Assembly (NCBI GenBank): GCA_024516035.1
Contig: CM044959.1
Location: 34,462,662-34,526,661, forward strand
Length of the DNA stretch: 64,000 nt
Reading direction: 5' to 3'
DNA from: Bactericera cockerelli
Taxonomy: Eukaryota; Arthropoda; Insecta; Hemiptera; Triozidae
Every line of letters starts with the position of its first letter. The first letter of the stretch is position 1. Position numbers and translations under genes: made by a program. Under the pieces are notes generated by a model. The model made no database searches. It had not been told where the DNA came from and saw nothing but the letters and a program-made list of their open reading frames with translations. This document shows, one piece after another, positions 11,143 to 21,567 of the stretch.

Positions 11143-11316
11143 GTTTCCTCGTCTATTTTATTCTATTTTGAGTCTTTCGAGGGTCACTTGCCACTTTTCA
11201 AGTGGTACAACATTGAGATACCTATTTTAGAAATCGCTATTCTAACTCGGAGTATAGAGGTGTCTACTGGCTCCAAGTATTCTGAACTCCACTGCTCCTT
11301 TCACCTCAGAAACTGA

Positions 11317-11337
11317 GACGTCACTAATGTGACGTCA
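11317..11337. promoter_or_regulatory. Paired CRE-like sites
   Basis: GACGTCAC at 11317-11324 and a full palindromic TGACGTCA at 11330-11337 sit 5 bp apart. These match CREB/ATF binding sites. They lie 1.3 kb upstream of the LRR exon and could be part of its promoter or a distal element. The sequence match is direct; function is inference. Confidence 0.3.
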
Positions 11338-11698
11338 TCAACCAGTTCTACTTGAAGCACATTCAGCTGTGCAACAGGTTACCTTGAGAACGCTTGTGTT
11401 ATTGTTTTGCCGCATTGTAAAAAAAAGGTAGTTCAAAACCCGGAGGAATCAATTATTTTTTGCCTACATAGGTTTTATACAAAAACTGTACGAGAGACTC
11501 AGGCCCACAAGATAGGCATTGTCGGACAGTCTGTTAGAACATGCGTCTCGTTGTAGTTGTTCATTCTTTCTTAAATGTCCCGTTTTCACCACTTTTAAAC
11601 AACTTTTTTTTTATAAATGGGTTAAATGTCTCCTGGTATTCTGGAGTTTTAAGTACTTAAATTGGAAATAACTGTTTAGTTTGTATTTTTTACTACCC

Positions 11699-12254
11699 AG
11701 AATAATATTTATGCTGTCACCAAGAGAGCGTTGAGCATTTTTTTAGTTTTAAATGTAGAGTACATTTGTGTACTCTACACATTCTGTACCACCCGGTATA
11801 TTTATGCTGTCGCCACGACAGAGTTGAGTCAGAACCGCTTAGTTTCAAGTGCAGAATTCGCATTCTGTACCACCCAGTATGTTGTTGCTACGACAGAGTT
11901 GAGTCAGCACCGTTTAGCTTCAAGTGTAGAGTCTACATTCTGTACCACCCGGTATATTTATGTTGTCGCCACGACAGAGTTCAGTCAGCACCGTTTAGCT
12001 TCAAGTGTAGAGTCTACATTCTGAACCACCCGGTATATTTATGTTGTTGCCACGACAGAGTTGAGTCAGTACCGTTTAGTTTAAGGTGTAGAGCCTACAT
12101 TCTGTACCACACGGTATATTTATGTCGTCGCCACGACAGAGTTGAGTCAGGACCGTTTAGTTTGTAGATCCTACATTCTGTACCACCCGGTATATTTATG
12201 TTGTCGCCACGACAGAGTTGAGTCAGCACCGTTTAGTTTCAAGCGGAGAGTCTA
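11699..12254 (+). repeat. 81-bp minisatellite, ~7 copies
   Basis: The phrase CATTCTGTACCACCCGGTAT starts units at 11780, 11861, 11936, 12017, 12098 and 12174 (spacings 81, 75, 81, 81, 76), with a divergent copy before 11780. Inner landmarks are GCCACGACAGAGTTGAGTCA and CCGTTTAG. Because 81 is a multiple of three, several frames stay open across copies; there is no other sign of a protein gene. Confidence 0.85.
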
Positions 12255-13785
12255 TCCAGCATCAGCCTTTCACTTTCTCGTCACAAAGTTTCTTTCTTTT
12301 CTCTTGTCCTGTTTAAATTGTAATTAAATTTCTGCGCTGTTTTTCATTGTTATATTATTTTAAAGTTTCGGAGGAAAACCTCAGATTTTCCCCTTAGGTT
12401 TTTTGTGTTTCTTACACTCTTTGTTCTTTCCTCTCGGTAGTTTACGGGGATTTCTTGGCGTTTATTAAAAATAAATAAAGTCGAAACTCGTGTTCCTCTC
12501 GTAGTTTCTTCTCCCGAGAAACATTGAGAAACGGTTCGTGCGGTTTTCTTGTGATGTTCTTTTGTTCTCCATTCATTTCGTTAATGAATTAATTAAGTTT
12601 TCAAGAACATTAATGAAAGTTTATAAATGTTTTTTTTTTTTATAATTAAAAATATAAATAGACCATCTCTATCTACAGTTTGAAATTATCATAATGTGAA
12701 TCAGTTTCTGTGGAACATTGAAAATAAATTACTTTGAAGCTTTCGAATAATTAATTCTCTTGTCAAATCTGTGATGTAGATAAACAAAGTCATTAATGAG
12801 AAAACGTCGTTTTTAAAATTAAATAAGTGGGAGTTCTTTTTACACATCATGTAGGCGTACATTTAAATTTCGAGATAAAAGTGATCTCCTTTATTTATTT
12901 ATTGGTAAGTACATTTTTTCATAGTATACTTACTAACATACCAGCTCCTTTTTCTCCTTAAACTATTTCATTATGTAATAAAACTCTGATTAACTATTTC
13001 TATACTAGATTTTATCCATTTTCGTTTTATTAAAAACAATAATATTGACGGTATGTATTCCCATTTATATCAGTTTTAACCAGAATAAGCCGATTATTTT
13101 ATTGTGATTATCCAGGCTTTTAAAATCGCATAAAACTAGAAAAAAAGATTTCCCCAAATTATTTTACTGTACAAAAGACTTTTCAGTATTAATTTTCAAT
13201 ATACTTAGTATCGGAAATGCTATAGCGCTTTTTCTTCAGTCAGATGCGTGGGTTGTGCTTATTGTTAAAATGTTTAGTGATTTAGACCACAGGCAGGTTA
13301 TGCATAATATGCATATTTCTGTGCTTTTTTAATAATGTGTCGAAAATTTTCAGGATAAAGTCTCATTTTGTCTTAATATCATCAGCTAGAGGTAGGAGTA
13401 CCAGAGAATGATTATATTTTTTCGGTCCAACTTTCCCCAAAATATGTTCAAAAACTGTTACCTATCCGAAATTTTCTATACCTAATGGCGTCTTAGAACA
13501 CCAGATGTTCTACTCTCCATTTCTATTAAATTAATTCATACTGATGCCTAATTAACTTTTTACTATTATTACGAATCCTCATGATCACACAACACGCACA
13601 CCCTGAGGGAGCTTCTTCCCCTATTTATAATAATAGACCGGACTTAATTTAATATTAAGAGTTTTGTCCAAATGGGACTCAAAAGTTGCTTTAATCCAGC
13701 GTTTATGTTTATGCTATCATATGTACATATTTGTATCAAATTCTCAAGAAACATAGGATATACTTTTTCTTTTTTATTTTTTAAA
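12255..13785. other. AT-rich sequence, nothing recognised
   Basis: Both strands lack long frames, tRNA-like heads or strong inverted repeats here. Confidence 0.4.
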
Positions 13786-13787
13786 TC

Positions 13788-13850
13788 TATCCTGGGGATT
13801 CGAACTCACGCATCTCGCGTATCCTGGATTACCAGTCCAGTTGGAGTATC
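13788..13850 (-). repeat. tRNA-derived SINE head fragment
   Basis: Reading the - strand, GAGTTCGAATCCC is a box-B match and CTGGTAATCCAGG resembles an anticodon arm. Only the head is recognisable. Confidence 0.45.
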
Positions 13851-13904
13851 ATAACATAACTAACCAATACATTTATTTTAAACTGTTAGCGAAAAATTAC
13901 TCGA

Positions 13905-14271
13905 GTCTTCTTCTTCTTCTTCTTTTACTATGTCTTATCCCGCTCAAGCAGGGTCGACGTTGTTCAACCTCATGGTTGAGGTTGATTGGTTTTGGCACAT
14001 TTTTTTTTTACGGCTGGATGCCCTTTCTAACGCCAACGATTCTATTTGATTTAACGTCCTGGATTAGGACGGGGGTTTTACCCTCCATTCGCTGGGAATC
14101 GTACCAGCTACCCACATTAACCTCACCCAGCCTGGGTAGGGCCGGAAATGGCAGCCTCACGTGTATGGATGGAACAGAATTTTCTTCGAAAAGTCTGCCC
14201 CAGCCGGGAGTTGAACTCGGGAACTCTGGACTACGGGCAGTAGTCGCAACCATTACGCCACGGAGGCTGCT
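13905..14271 (-). repeat. SINE-like repeat (family B), best-preserved copy
   Basis: On the - strand it begins AGCCTCCGTGGCGTAATGG, passes GAGTTCAACTCCCGG, then a GTGAGGCTGCCATTTCCGGC block, and ends in the ACGGCTGGATGCCC / TGTCTTATCCCGCT block. Copies occur at 33795-33958 (-), 49944-50150 (+) and 5300-5525 (-), with partial relatives at 14345-14525 and 23550-23765. Confidence 0.65.
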
Positions 14272-14344
14272 CGAGTACTATGGCAATTTGAATGAAGCAT
14301 TTTGTAGTTTCATTTTAAAAATATGCTACCCTCTTTGCATTCAT

Positions 14345-14525
14345 TAGAAACTCACATACCAGTCACTCAAATTAACCTCACCCAGCCTGAGTGGCACCGG
14401 GAGCATCACGAGGGTTCGAATTTGAATGGTTACCCATCCAAGTCCTAAACTCAGTGGACGTTGCTTAACTTTAGTGACAGAAAAAGAACTGTCGTATTTA
14501 ACGTGCCATCGACGCTGGCTAATGA
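14345..14525 (-). repeat. Second SINE-like block related to 23550-23765
   Basis: Shares ATTAACCTCACCCAGCCTG, a GGACGTTGCTTAACTT block and CGTGCCATCGACGCTGGCTAAT with 23550-23765. Strand is assigned by similarity to family B. Confidence 0.5.
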
Positions 14526-14929
14526 TTATTATGGATAGTATAAATATTAAATATTAATAATATCTGTGATGATTGTACGTCATAATAATTTAGTGCTTTG
14601 CTGTCAAGCAAGGTGTTTTAGAAAACATTTCGTCTGCCCACAACTTTTCAACTGTCATCTGGTAAAATAAATGTCAATTCAATGTGAGTAGACAACTATA
14701 CACATTGAACACTCGCTGCAGGATAGAATTAGAATACCCAGTCCCAGTTACTTGCTCCTGTTAATCATCAATCTTATGAGCGCCCGTAATTTATTCATAT
14801 ATGCAATGTGCGTAAGATTTTCAGGAAAAACCGTTTATAATCTGGGCCCATAACGATGGTGGCGTCAAGTTATTCAGTTGGACTTTATTTTTTGCCATGT
14901 AAAAGTTTTCTAAAACTGAATCTACTTTC

Positions 14930-15215
14930 CATTTCAATCCGAGCTCTCTCCTTGTACAAATTTCATCTTAGTCGCTCCCCGTCCCAGTTATCTTTTCCAA
15001 ATTATATTTCTCCTCCCTTATCTTTTCATCTTATTCCTCTTCAAATTTTCCTCCCCTCTTGTTCTCTCTATTCTTATCTCTCTCAATTCTCTTCCCCTCT
15101 CTCCGTCCTGGATGTTTCCCTCTATTATCATTCACGATCTGACCTCCTGTCTCTCTCTCCTCCTTGTTCAAATACATACCGGTGTATTATTTCTTTCTCG
15201 CTCCCTCAAACATTG
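14930..15215. repeat. Pyrimidine-rich low-complexity tract
   Basis: Irregular C/T-rich sequence with TCTCTC runs. Its open frames come from composition, not coding. Confidence 0.6.
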
Positions 15216-15367
15216 ACTGGCGCCAGATAGCATTTGTCCCGACGCGTTTCTGCTCCCAGCGTTTCAGCATTGCGCTCAGGATTTTGGCTTGTTCCTTTAA
15301 AAAAATGGAAAAAAGGATGTTTTTCTTCTTTTTTTTTCTCATTAATTTTGTCTTAAAATAATACTAT

Positions 15368-15455
15368 ACAGGGTGCACAGATGTTAATGACTGCGGTGGT
15401 ACAGTCACTTTGTTGGCGTGATTACAAGATGCAGGTTCAAATCCTGACGAAAGCT
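15368..15455 (+). repeat. CAGGGTG terminus next to a tRNA-like head
   Basis: TACAGGGTGCACAGATG resembles the left end of the CAGGGTG transposons, with no partner end nearby. A tRNA-like segment follows, with box B AGGTTCAAATCCT near 15430. Confidence 0.4.
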
Positions 15456-15904
15456 TGACTTTAATTTTTAAACGTTCACGGATGGAATTGAACTGGCGAC
15501 ATAAGTAGCACCGCAATGGACCCCAATCTAGACTTCGGGACAGCCGAAATCTAGAACGATTGTTTACTTCTGACAATATTTTGCAACCCTTTGAAACTTT
15601 TATACCCAGATTAAGCCCTGCGGAGGAAGTACAAGCTTAAATGCCGTTTATTTCAAGACAAGTCTGAAAAACTTTTTACTATATCATCATCTAAAGATTT
15701 TATAGCGTTTGACGGCGAATGGTTTCTTTCACCGCTCTGCGTCTTGACGCTGCGTCGTTAAGTTATGTCCCTTCACGGCAGTTGAGAACTCGTAAATTCA
15801 TGATTTATGCCACCATTCCAGGACTTTTGCTGGAGCTTCGACACAAAATACTGGAGGTATTTGATCCTGTGAATAGCAAACCTAGGTATAAAAATATACG
15901 TAAC

Positions 15905-15975
15905 TACACCGACCTCAGTAGCTTGATGGATAAGGCGGCGGACTTGTTACCTGCAGCTCGGTGGTTCAAGTTCAT
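15905..15975 (+). repeat. tRNA-headed SINE fragment (family A)
   Basis: CAGTAGCTTGATGGATAAGG (box A region) and GGCGGCGGACTTGT, then CTCGGTGGTTCAAG (box B region). It matches the heads at 34846 and 43976. Confidence 0.6.
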
Positions 15976-16938
15976 CAAATATTTAATAAAGTGAGTTTTG
16001 AGTAGTTACGAAAGTCGCGGAAGTTACTAACACAAACAGGATAACTTTTTTTTATTTTAATATACTTAAGTATGGAGCTCAATGTCTTTAGTAGGTAAAT
16101 CTTATAAGACAGACACTCCTACCTAACCTGGCGATTGGTAGTTCCAGTTACAACCATCGGAAATATTAATAAAATCTTTTTTAATATTATACATAAGTAC
16201 GTACATAGTACTTAATACGGTTCCGAGCGCTCAAGATACTTGAATGAACTATTGAAAGTAACCCGGCCTTCATTGGGTCGGAAAAGAAAGTAAAAACATG
16301 TTTTCCTTTTAAAAACAACTCTTTATAAGCCAAGAGAAAACATAATTTGTTTTGTATTGAAAAAGAAGCAGACATACTTTCTGCCATAGACATAATAATA
16401 ACTTCAGAAAATGAGGACATGTCCAAAAGACATAGGTACTAAAAGTCAGAATTCATAAAACATACATAAATCACAAACCGCATTCGTTATTAATATTCCT
16501 CGTCCCCTTTATCATTAAAATTTCATTTATTTTTTTTAGCAGGATTAAATTTTTACCAGAAAAGTTATAGTGCAATAATTTTACGCTTTATCATGTTGTG
16601 AATTCATTGCTAGCTAGACATAAAATGCGAAAAAAATTCAACTTTTTTTTTGCCTATAAACATTGATTTTACTTCGTAGCATTGGTGAGTGATACTATTA
16701 TTTATATCAACATAAAGATATCAAGAAGGACTTTAGGACTGTCAATTTTATTACCATAAAAATACTGAAGTAAAGAGCTTAGTGTTAATTTATTACTTTG
16801 ATCATGAGAATCCATGATCCAGCCCTACACAGGCTTGATGAGGTTAGTGTTATAAGCTGGGTAGTTTTTCCAATGAAACCCTCGTCACGTCGGAATCCGA
16901 CGTGTTTTTTAAATTTGGGTTTAACGTCGCTTTCAACT

Positions 16939-17119
16939 TGAAATGAAAAATAGATGTGAACGTTTGTACATTATTTTATTAGGACTTGGGAAAAGTTTTA
17001 AAGTACAAGAATGATGTGTAGCTGAAGAGTGTCAGTTGGAGAATGGGATCGTTGGACCAGTCTGCTCAGAGGAAGACTGGCCGAAGTAACACTGGTTCAA
17101 ATTCTCCAATATTATCACA
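16939..17119 (-). repeat. 3' LTR of the gypsy-type element
   Basis: 181 bp, matching 23358-23538 over its full length by eye. In element orientation it starts TG and ends CA, and is flanked outside by CAACT (16934-16938). Confidence 0.93.
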
Positions 17120-17132
17120 TTCACCCCAGCTT

Positions 17133-18881
17133 TCAGAAGTTGAGATCTGCGAAACGAACGGGTGCCCTCTTGTTCCGAGTTGATCTTCTGGGGTTTGGAT
17201 TGTCATCATTCTGTTGGTCGTCATAAGGAATATCATTGTTTGGAATATCGTCATTGGGAATATCATTGTTTGGAATATCGTCATTCGGAATATCATTGTT
17301 TAGAATATCATCATTTGATTGGTTTCCAGCAGGAGCCAGATATCGAGTCGAAACCGTAGTTTCTCTCCCATCAGGTAGTCGAACATGAGCATACTCATTG
17401 TTGGCATCTAAAAGTTCAACCTCCTCGACCATAGAGTCATATTTGCTTCTTCGGTTTAAACTCTTCATTAGAACGGGTCCTGGTTTTGTCAGCCAAGTGG
17501 GCATTGAGCTTCCATTGAATGAACGACGCGGATGATTGAACATACGTTCATGGGGAGTTGCGTTGGTTGCTGTGCAAAGAAGAGATCGTATACAATGAAG
17601 TGAATCACCTAGCACTTCTTCCCAGTCTTCTGTCTTCGAGTTGCGTGATTTTAGAGCCAACATTATTGTCTTCCAGATGATGCCATTGTATCTTTCGCAC
17701 TGTCCGTTGCCTTGAGGGTTGTAGGGTGTTGTGCGACTTGTAGCAACACCTAGTGAAGTGAGGAACGTTTTTATTTCAGAGGACATGAATGCAGTCCCCC
17801 TATCAGAATGTATATAACTTGGGGTACCAAAAAGAGTGAATAAGTTTGTCAGATTTGTGATAACAGTATTTGAAGATACATCAGGGCATGGAAAAGCAAA
17901 AGGAAATCTTGAATATTCGTCAATAACAGTTAGTATGTATCGATTCCTTGTCTTTGAAGGTAGAGGTCCTTTGAAATCAATGCTCAATCGTTCAAATGGA
18001 GCTGAAGACTTGATGAGCTGGCCTTCATGTTTGTGATAGCGTGGTTTCAGTTCCGCACAAACTCGACAGGAATTAGTCACTTGTCTAACTTCTTCCACAG
18101 AGAATGGTAAGTTCTTAGCTCGGATCCAGTGAGTCATCCTTGTTATACCGGGGTGGCATAGATTATTGTGCAAATAAGTCAAGTCAGGTCGAGAGTTGAT
18201 AGCTGCACTTATGCGGGACAGCGCGTCTGCAGGAGCATTCTCACAACCAGGACGATACACTATGTCGAAGTTGAAGCATGCCAGTTCGAGTCTCCATCTC
18301 ATTATTTTCTCGTTCTTTATTTTGCTCTTGTGTTTTTGATTGAACATAAAAGATACGGAGCGTTGGTCAGTGATTATCTTGAAAGGTCTTCCAATGAGGT
18401 AGTGACGCCAATTCTTTAGACTCTCAACAATTGCATATGCTTCCTTTTCAATTGAAGCGTGTTGAAGTTCTGACTTGTTCAGAGTTCTCGAGAAGAAAGC
18501 GATAGGTCGTCCTTGTTGACTTAGCGTTGCAGCTATAGCAAAGTGAGACGCGTCCGTTTCAACAGAAAAAGGTACATTGTCTTGAATAGCAGCGGTTGAC
18601 GCTTTCAGTATGTCACGCTTCAGATTTTCAAATGCGGATACTTCGTTATCTTGAAAAGGAAAGTTGTTCTGTAAAAGTGGCCGTACTTTCTCTGAGAAAT
18701 TAGAGATCCACTTACTGTAGTAAGAGAACATGCCTAGAGCACGTTGAAGGGAAGCTTTGTCGGTTGGAATGGGTAATTCAACAAGTGGCTTCAGACGCTC
18801 GGGGTCAGGTTTTATAGTGTTATTGGATATAGTATAACCAAGTAAACTGACAGCAGTAATGGAAAACTTGCATTTTTCCAT
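17133..18881 (-). CDS. Retrotransposon Pol, C-terminal half: RT end, RNase H, integrase
   Basis: 582 codons ending at 17133. The first ~40 residues are the end of the reverse transcriptase. RNase H follows, with acidic residues in VETDAS (D110), EKEAYA (E146) and ADALSR (D219). Integrase has an HX4H...CX2C zinc site (H238, H243, C272, C275) and a DDE core: D302 in IDFKGPL, D360 in HSDRGTAF and E396 in NGQCERYNG, with 35 residues between the last two. The tail (~523-555) is a pentapeptide-type repeat of NDIPN units, followed by a basic RRSTRNKRAP segment. Similarity to Pol continues upstream of the ATG to about 18914, where the foreign insertion begins, so the ATG is internal to the ancestral gene. 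Retrotransposition function is presumably lost because RT is split. Confidence 0.9.
   Translation of the reverse strand: MEKCKFSITAVSLLGYTISNNTIKPDPERLKPLVELPIPTDKASLQRALGMFSYYSKWISNFSEKVRPLLQNNFPFQDNEVSAFENLKRDILKASTAAIQDNVPFSVETDASHFAIAATLSQQGRPIAFFSRTLNKSELQHASIEKEAYAIVESLKNWRHYLIGRPFKIITDQRSVSFMFNQKHKSKIKNEKIMRWRLELACFNFDIVYRPGCENAPADALSRISAAINSRPDLTYLHNNLCHPGITRMTHWIRAKNLPFSVEEVRQVTNSCRVCAELKPRYHKHEGQLIKSSAPFERLSIDFKGPLPSKTRNRYILTVIDEYSRFPFAFPCPDVSSNTVITNLTNLFTLFGTPSYIHSDRGTAFMSSEIKTFLTSLGVATSRTTPYNPQGNGQCERYNGIIWKTIMLALKSRNSKTEDWEEVLGDSLHCIRSLLCTATNATPHERMFNHPRRSFNGSSMPTWLTKPGPVLMKSLNRRSKYDSMVEEVELLDANNEYAHVRLPDGRETTVSTRYLAPAGNQSNDDILNNDIPNDDIPNNDIPNDDIPNNDIPYDDQQNDDNPNPRRSTRNKRAPVRFADLNF
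17222..17320. repeat. 30-bp in-frame tandem repeat in the integrase tail
   Basis: Repeats of GGAATATCATTGTTTGGAAT plus ATCGTCATT; each encodes two pentapeptides of the NDIPN/DDIPN type. Length changes in units of 15 or 30 bp keep the frame. Confidence 0.7.
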
Positions 18882-19683
18882 ATTAAGTGTAAGATTGTAC
18901 TTCTCGGTGGCTGATCAAACACCTCGGCCGAGGTGTGAAGAACGCCTATACAAAGAAAGAGACAGCCCGGCAGAGTGTAAGGTTACGGAAAACATAGTTC
19001 CCATGCATTTCATGTACTTTCAGCCAGCGAAAAGTGCAACATGAATTTCAAAAATTGCGATTTTTATTGCAGAAATGGACTCTACGTTGAAAAATAAATT
19101 GATTTGACTTTTTGTTTGACTTCCTAGGCCAACGGGAACCCTATTTTCGAGACCCCCGAACAATCGTGAAAGACATGAAAAGATTCATAATTTTTTTTTT
19201 CTGTTTTTTTTTTCTTCATACGGATCCTTTGAGACCCGACTTCGTGTCTTTAACTTGGCACTGAAGATCAAGTGAGGTGTCTAAAGTGATCAAAATATAA
19301 TGGAGATGAGCCCGGACCAAAAAAAAATTCTAAATTATAAGCGGGCGGCCCATTTGGGCGGCCTCGGGTTTTGGGAGCCCAAATCGGGAATTGAAGGATA
19401 ATACTAATCTTAAGTGGTATCAAATGAAAGATCTTGATGAGCAGATACCAAATTTATTGATATTATTCCTTCATCCGGTCCACTGGGTGGCACCTGGTGA
19501 CCTTTTCATTTTCTTTGGCGGGTAGGTACCTTCGAATCCTTAGCTTAGTGGTCAGATCTTGGCCAGTATGTATTTTTCGAGATGACCTCGCTCTCTCACT
19601 GCAAAATTTTCATGTTTAAGTTTCCAAGTATTAATTTAGTTAGTTCATTTTCCGTCCGTTCCTTTAGAAGATAACTTTGTCTA

Positions 19684-19745
19684 TTGGTAGCATGCTCGAC
19701 CTGCCACCCAGTCAGCATGGGTTCGAATCCTGGCGGGGACGAAAT
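19684..19745 (+). repeat. tRNA-like sequence inside the insertion (1)
   Basis: TTGGTAGCATGCTCGACC resembles a box-A region and GGGTTCGAATCCTGGC is an excellent box B. It is not a canonical tRNA fold. Confidence 0.45.
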
Positions 19746-19989
19746 TTTTTAGCTCTATTTTTTCAATTTGGGCTTAACGTTGTTTTGTTTTTCTGATCTT
19801 TATATTTGATCTTCATGACGACCCCATTACCCTCACGAGGAAAATTTTAGTAGTTGCGGAATTGGCCAATGACCTGTGGCGGCAATACGAGATTGATTTT
19901 GGACAATCATGGTTGGATTGAGATAAAATATGATGAATTAGCTCTCATATTGTCGATGCTACTCACTAAAAGTTGTGACAAAGTAGTGA

Positions 19990-20058
19990 CTTTGGCCAAG
20001 TGGGTAGCATACTAGGCTTGCACGCACCATGACTTGGGTTCGATCCCCTTCAGGGAAG
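19990..20058 (+). repeat. tRNA-like sequence inside the insertion (2)
   Basis: TGGCCAAGTGGGTAGCATAC (box-A-like) and GGGTTCGATCCCC (box B) are about 30 nt apart. Together with the first copy, this suggests SINE-like or tRNA-captured sequence. Confidence 0.45.
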
Positions 20059-20275
20059 TTTTTTTTCTCTGTCCATTATGTCCGGGGTACACTCATACCT
20101 CGTGAGGTATTGATAAGGGACGTCACCACCGAGTTCTCTCCCGCTCATGGTTTTATCAACACCAAATTGTCTCCCGTCGCGTCGCTTGCATTTTTAACTG
20201 ATTTTATACCTACATAGTTTAGGCCTAGCATAAAAATTATAATCGAAACGCCTAGGAATCATTGATATAGATCTT

Positions 20276-20470
20276 AGGCATGGCCTTCTATGTATTTTTC
20301 CTAACCCTATGATAAACCCAAGGCATGGCCTTCTATATATTTACCTAACCCTACTATAAACCCGAGGCATTGCCTTCTATGTATTATCCTTAACACTATT
20401 ATGTTCCTGAGGCATGGCCTTCTATATATTTTACCTAACTCTACTATACACTGAAGGCGTTGCCTTTCAT
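20276..20470 (+). repeat. 45-bp tandem repeat, ~4 copies, inside the insertion
   Basis: AGGCATGGCCTTCTATRTAT starts at 20276, 20321, 20365 and 20410, with a decayed fifth at 20455. Units end in CCTAACCCTACTATAAACCC-like sequence. Confidence 0.8.
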
Positions 20471-21021
20471 TAGTTAGAGATTTTAAAGATTAAAAGGCCA
20501 ATTCTTATATAAAAATGATAATTTTATAGTTTTCATTTTCTTAAATACCTAATGTAAAAAAGCATGGTCTTATTTCCGGGAGATATACTTGTGGTGAACC
20601 CTGCAACAAGCAGGAGTGAATTCGGGTAAGAAAAAGTCAACGGGAGAGAACTCATTATCTCATCTTGATAAGGTGATTACAAATTAATTTCTTTGGCATT
20701 TGTAAATCCAGGTGTTTTACTGTCCCTCATAGGAGGCTCCGAGATCTATTTAGCATTGAAAGATAAACCTAATCATGTTGAGTATAGAATCAAAAGGTCT
20801 TGCATTGCAAATTTATATATTATTTACTCACTTTGGGGACTCAGGGGGCCAAATCTGTGATCCAAATACATATTGACCTTAGAAAAATTAAATACGTACT
20901 GCTAAAACTATATCTAAGAAAAGACAACTTGGTACATTCACATTTTCTCAGCTTATTTAATTTTGTTATTCATAATGTTTCAGTAGTGTATAAACCTATA
21001 TTTTCGTACAAAAAGAACTGA

Positions 21022-21567
21022 TATCCCCCCAAAAACACCACTTCGTGGTTAAAAAAAGAAGAACGCCTCACTGAAAAGAATGATTATAATTAGCTAAAAA
21101 TAAATGATATCAAATTGAGAACACCTTACCCCCTCTCTTTCTATATCTCTGCACTCCTCTCTAAATTTATTCCTCTTATGTTTATCTTTCTTTATCCTTT
21201 CTAGGGGTCATCCCAAACTTGATTATTCTTTAAATTTACTTGTTGCACGGCAATAAAAAATGGCGGTCGCGGTGTAATTTTCTCGATTCAAATCAAATAA
21301 GTTCAGAAAAATCATACTCCGACCGCCATTTTTTATTGCCGTGCAACAAGTAAATTTAAAGAATAATCAAGTTTGGGATGACCCCTAGAAAGGATAAAGA
21401 AAGATAAACATAAGAGGAATAAATTTAGAGAGGAGTGCAGAGATATAGAAAGAGAGGGGGTAAGGTGTTCTCAATTTGATATCATTTATTTTTAGCTAAT
21501 TATAATCATTCTTTTCAGTGAGGCGTTCTTCTTTTTTTAACCACGAAGTGGTGTTTTTGGGGGGATA
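21022..21567. repeat. 546-bp foldback: 248-bp arms, 50-nt loop
   Basis: Position 21022 pairs with 21567 and 21269 with 21320; the coordinate sum is constant (42589), so the arms contain no indels, and they appear essentially identical. The loop is 21270-21319. The outer tips read TATCCCCCCAAAAACACC. The arms include a TGGCGGTCG stem base next to the loop and a GAAGAACGCCTCACTG block near the tips. Confidence 0.95.

Larger units (their letters stand above)
18917..21567. mobile_element. 2651-bp insertion with palindromic ends, disrupting pol
   Basis: Retrotransposon coding stops at 21568 (after ...DENLKKF on the - strand) and resumes at about 18916, so everything between is foreign. Both ends read inward as AAACACC, a short palindrome, then GAAGAACGCCT: at the left CACCTCGGCCGAGGTG, at the right ACCACTTCGTGGT. 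The right end is also duplicated as an inverted copy, giving the 546-bp foldback at 21022-21567. Joining the flanks at these borders keeps the pol frame, and I see no target-site duplication. There is no open frame above ~75 codons, so it is non-autonomous. A hairpin-ended, duplication-free insertion is reminiscent of Helitron/Helentron-type elements but lacks their canonical termini, so its class is unassigned. Confidence 0.7.

Noticed and set aside
11699..12254. CRISPR-like array
   Set aside because: The whole 81-bp unit repeats with no unique spacers, and the setting is a eukaryotic genome.
14008..14253. 81-codon minus frame
   Set aside because: It lies inside SINE family B, and the similar frame at 33789-34043 is the same repeat.
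18917..21567. Canonical Helitron
   Set aside because: No TC start, CTRR end or A/T target junction; only the hairpin and lack of duplication are similar.
18917..21567. Endogenous densovirus-like element, because of hairpin termini
   Set aside because: No replication or capsid protein-like frame is present, so there is no positive evidence.
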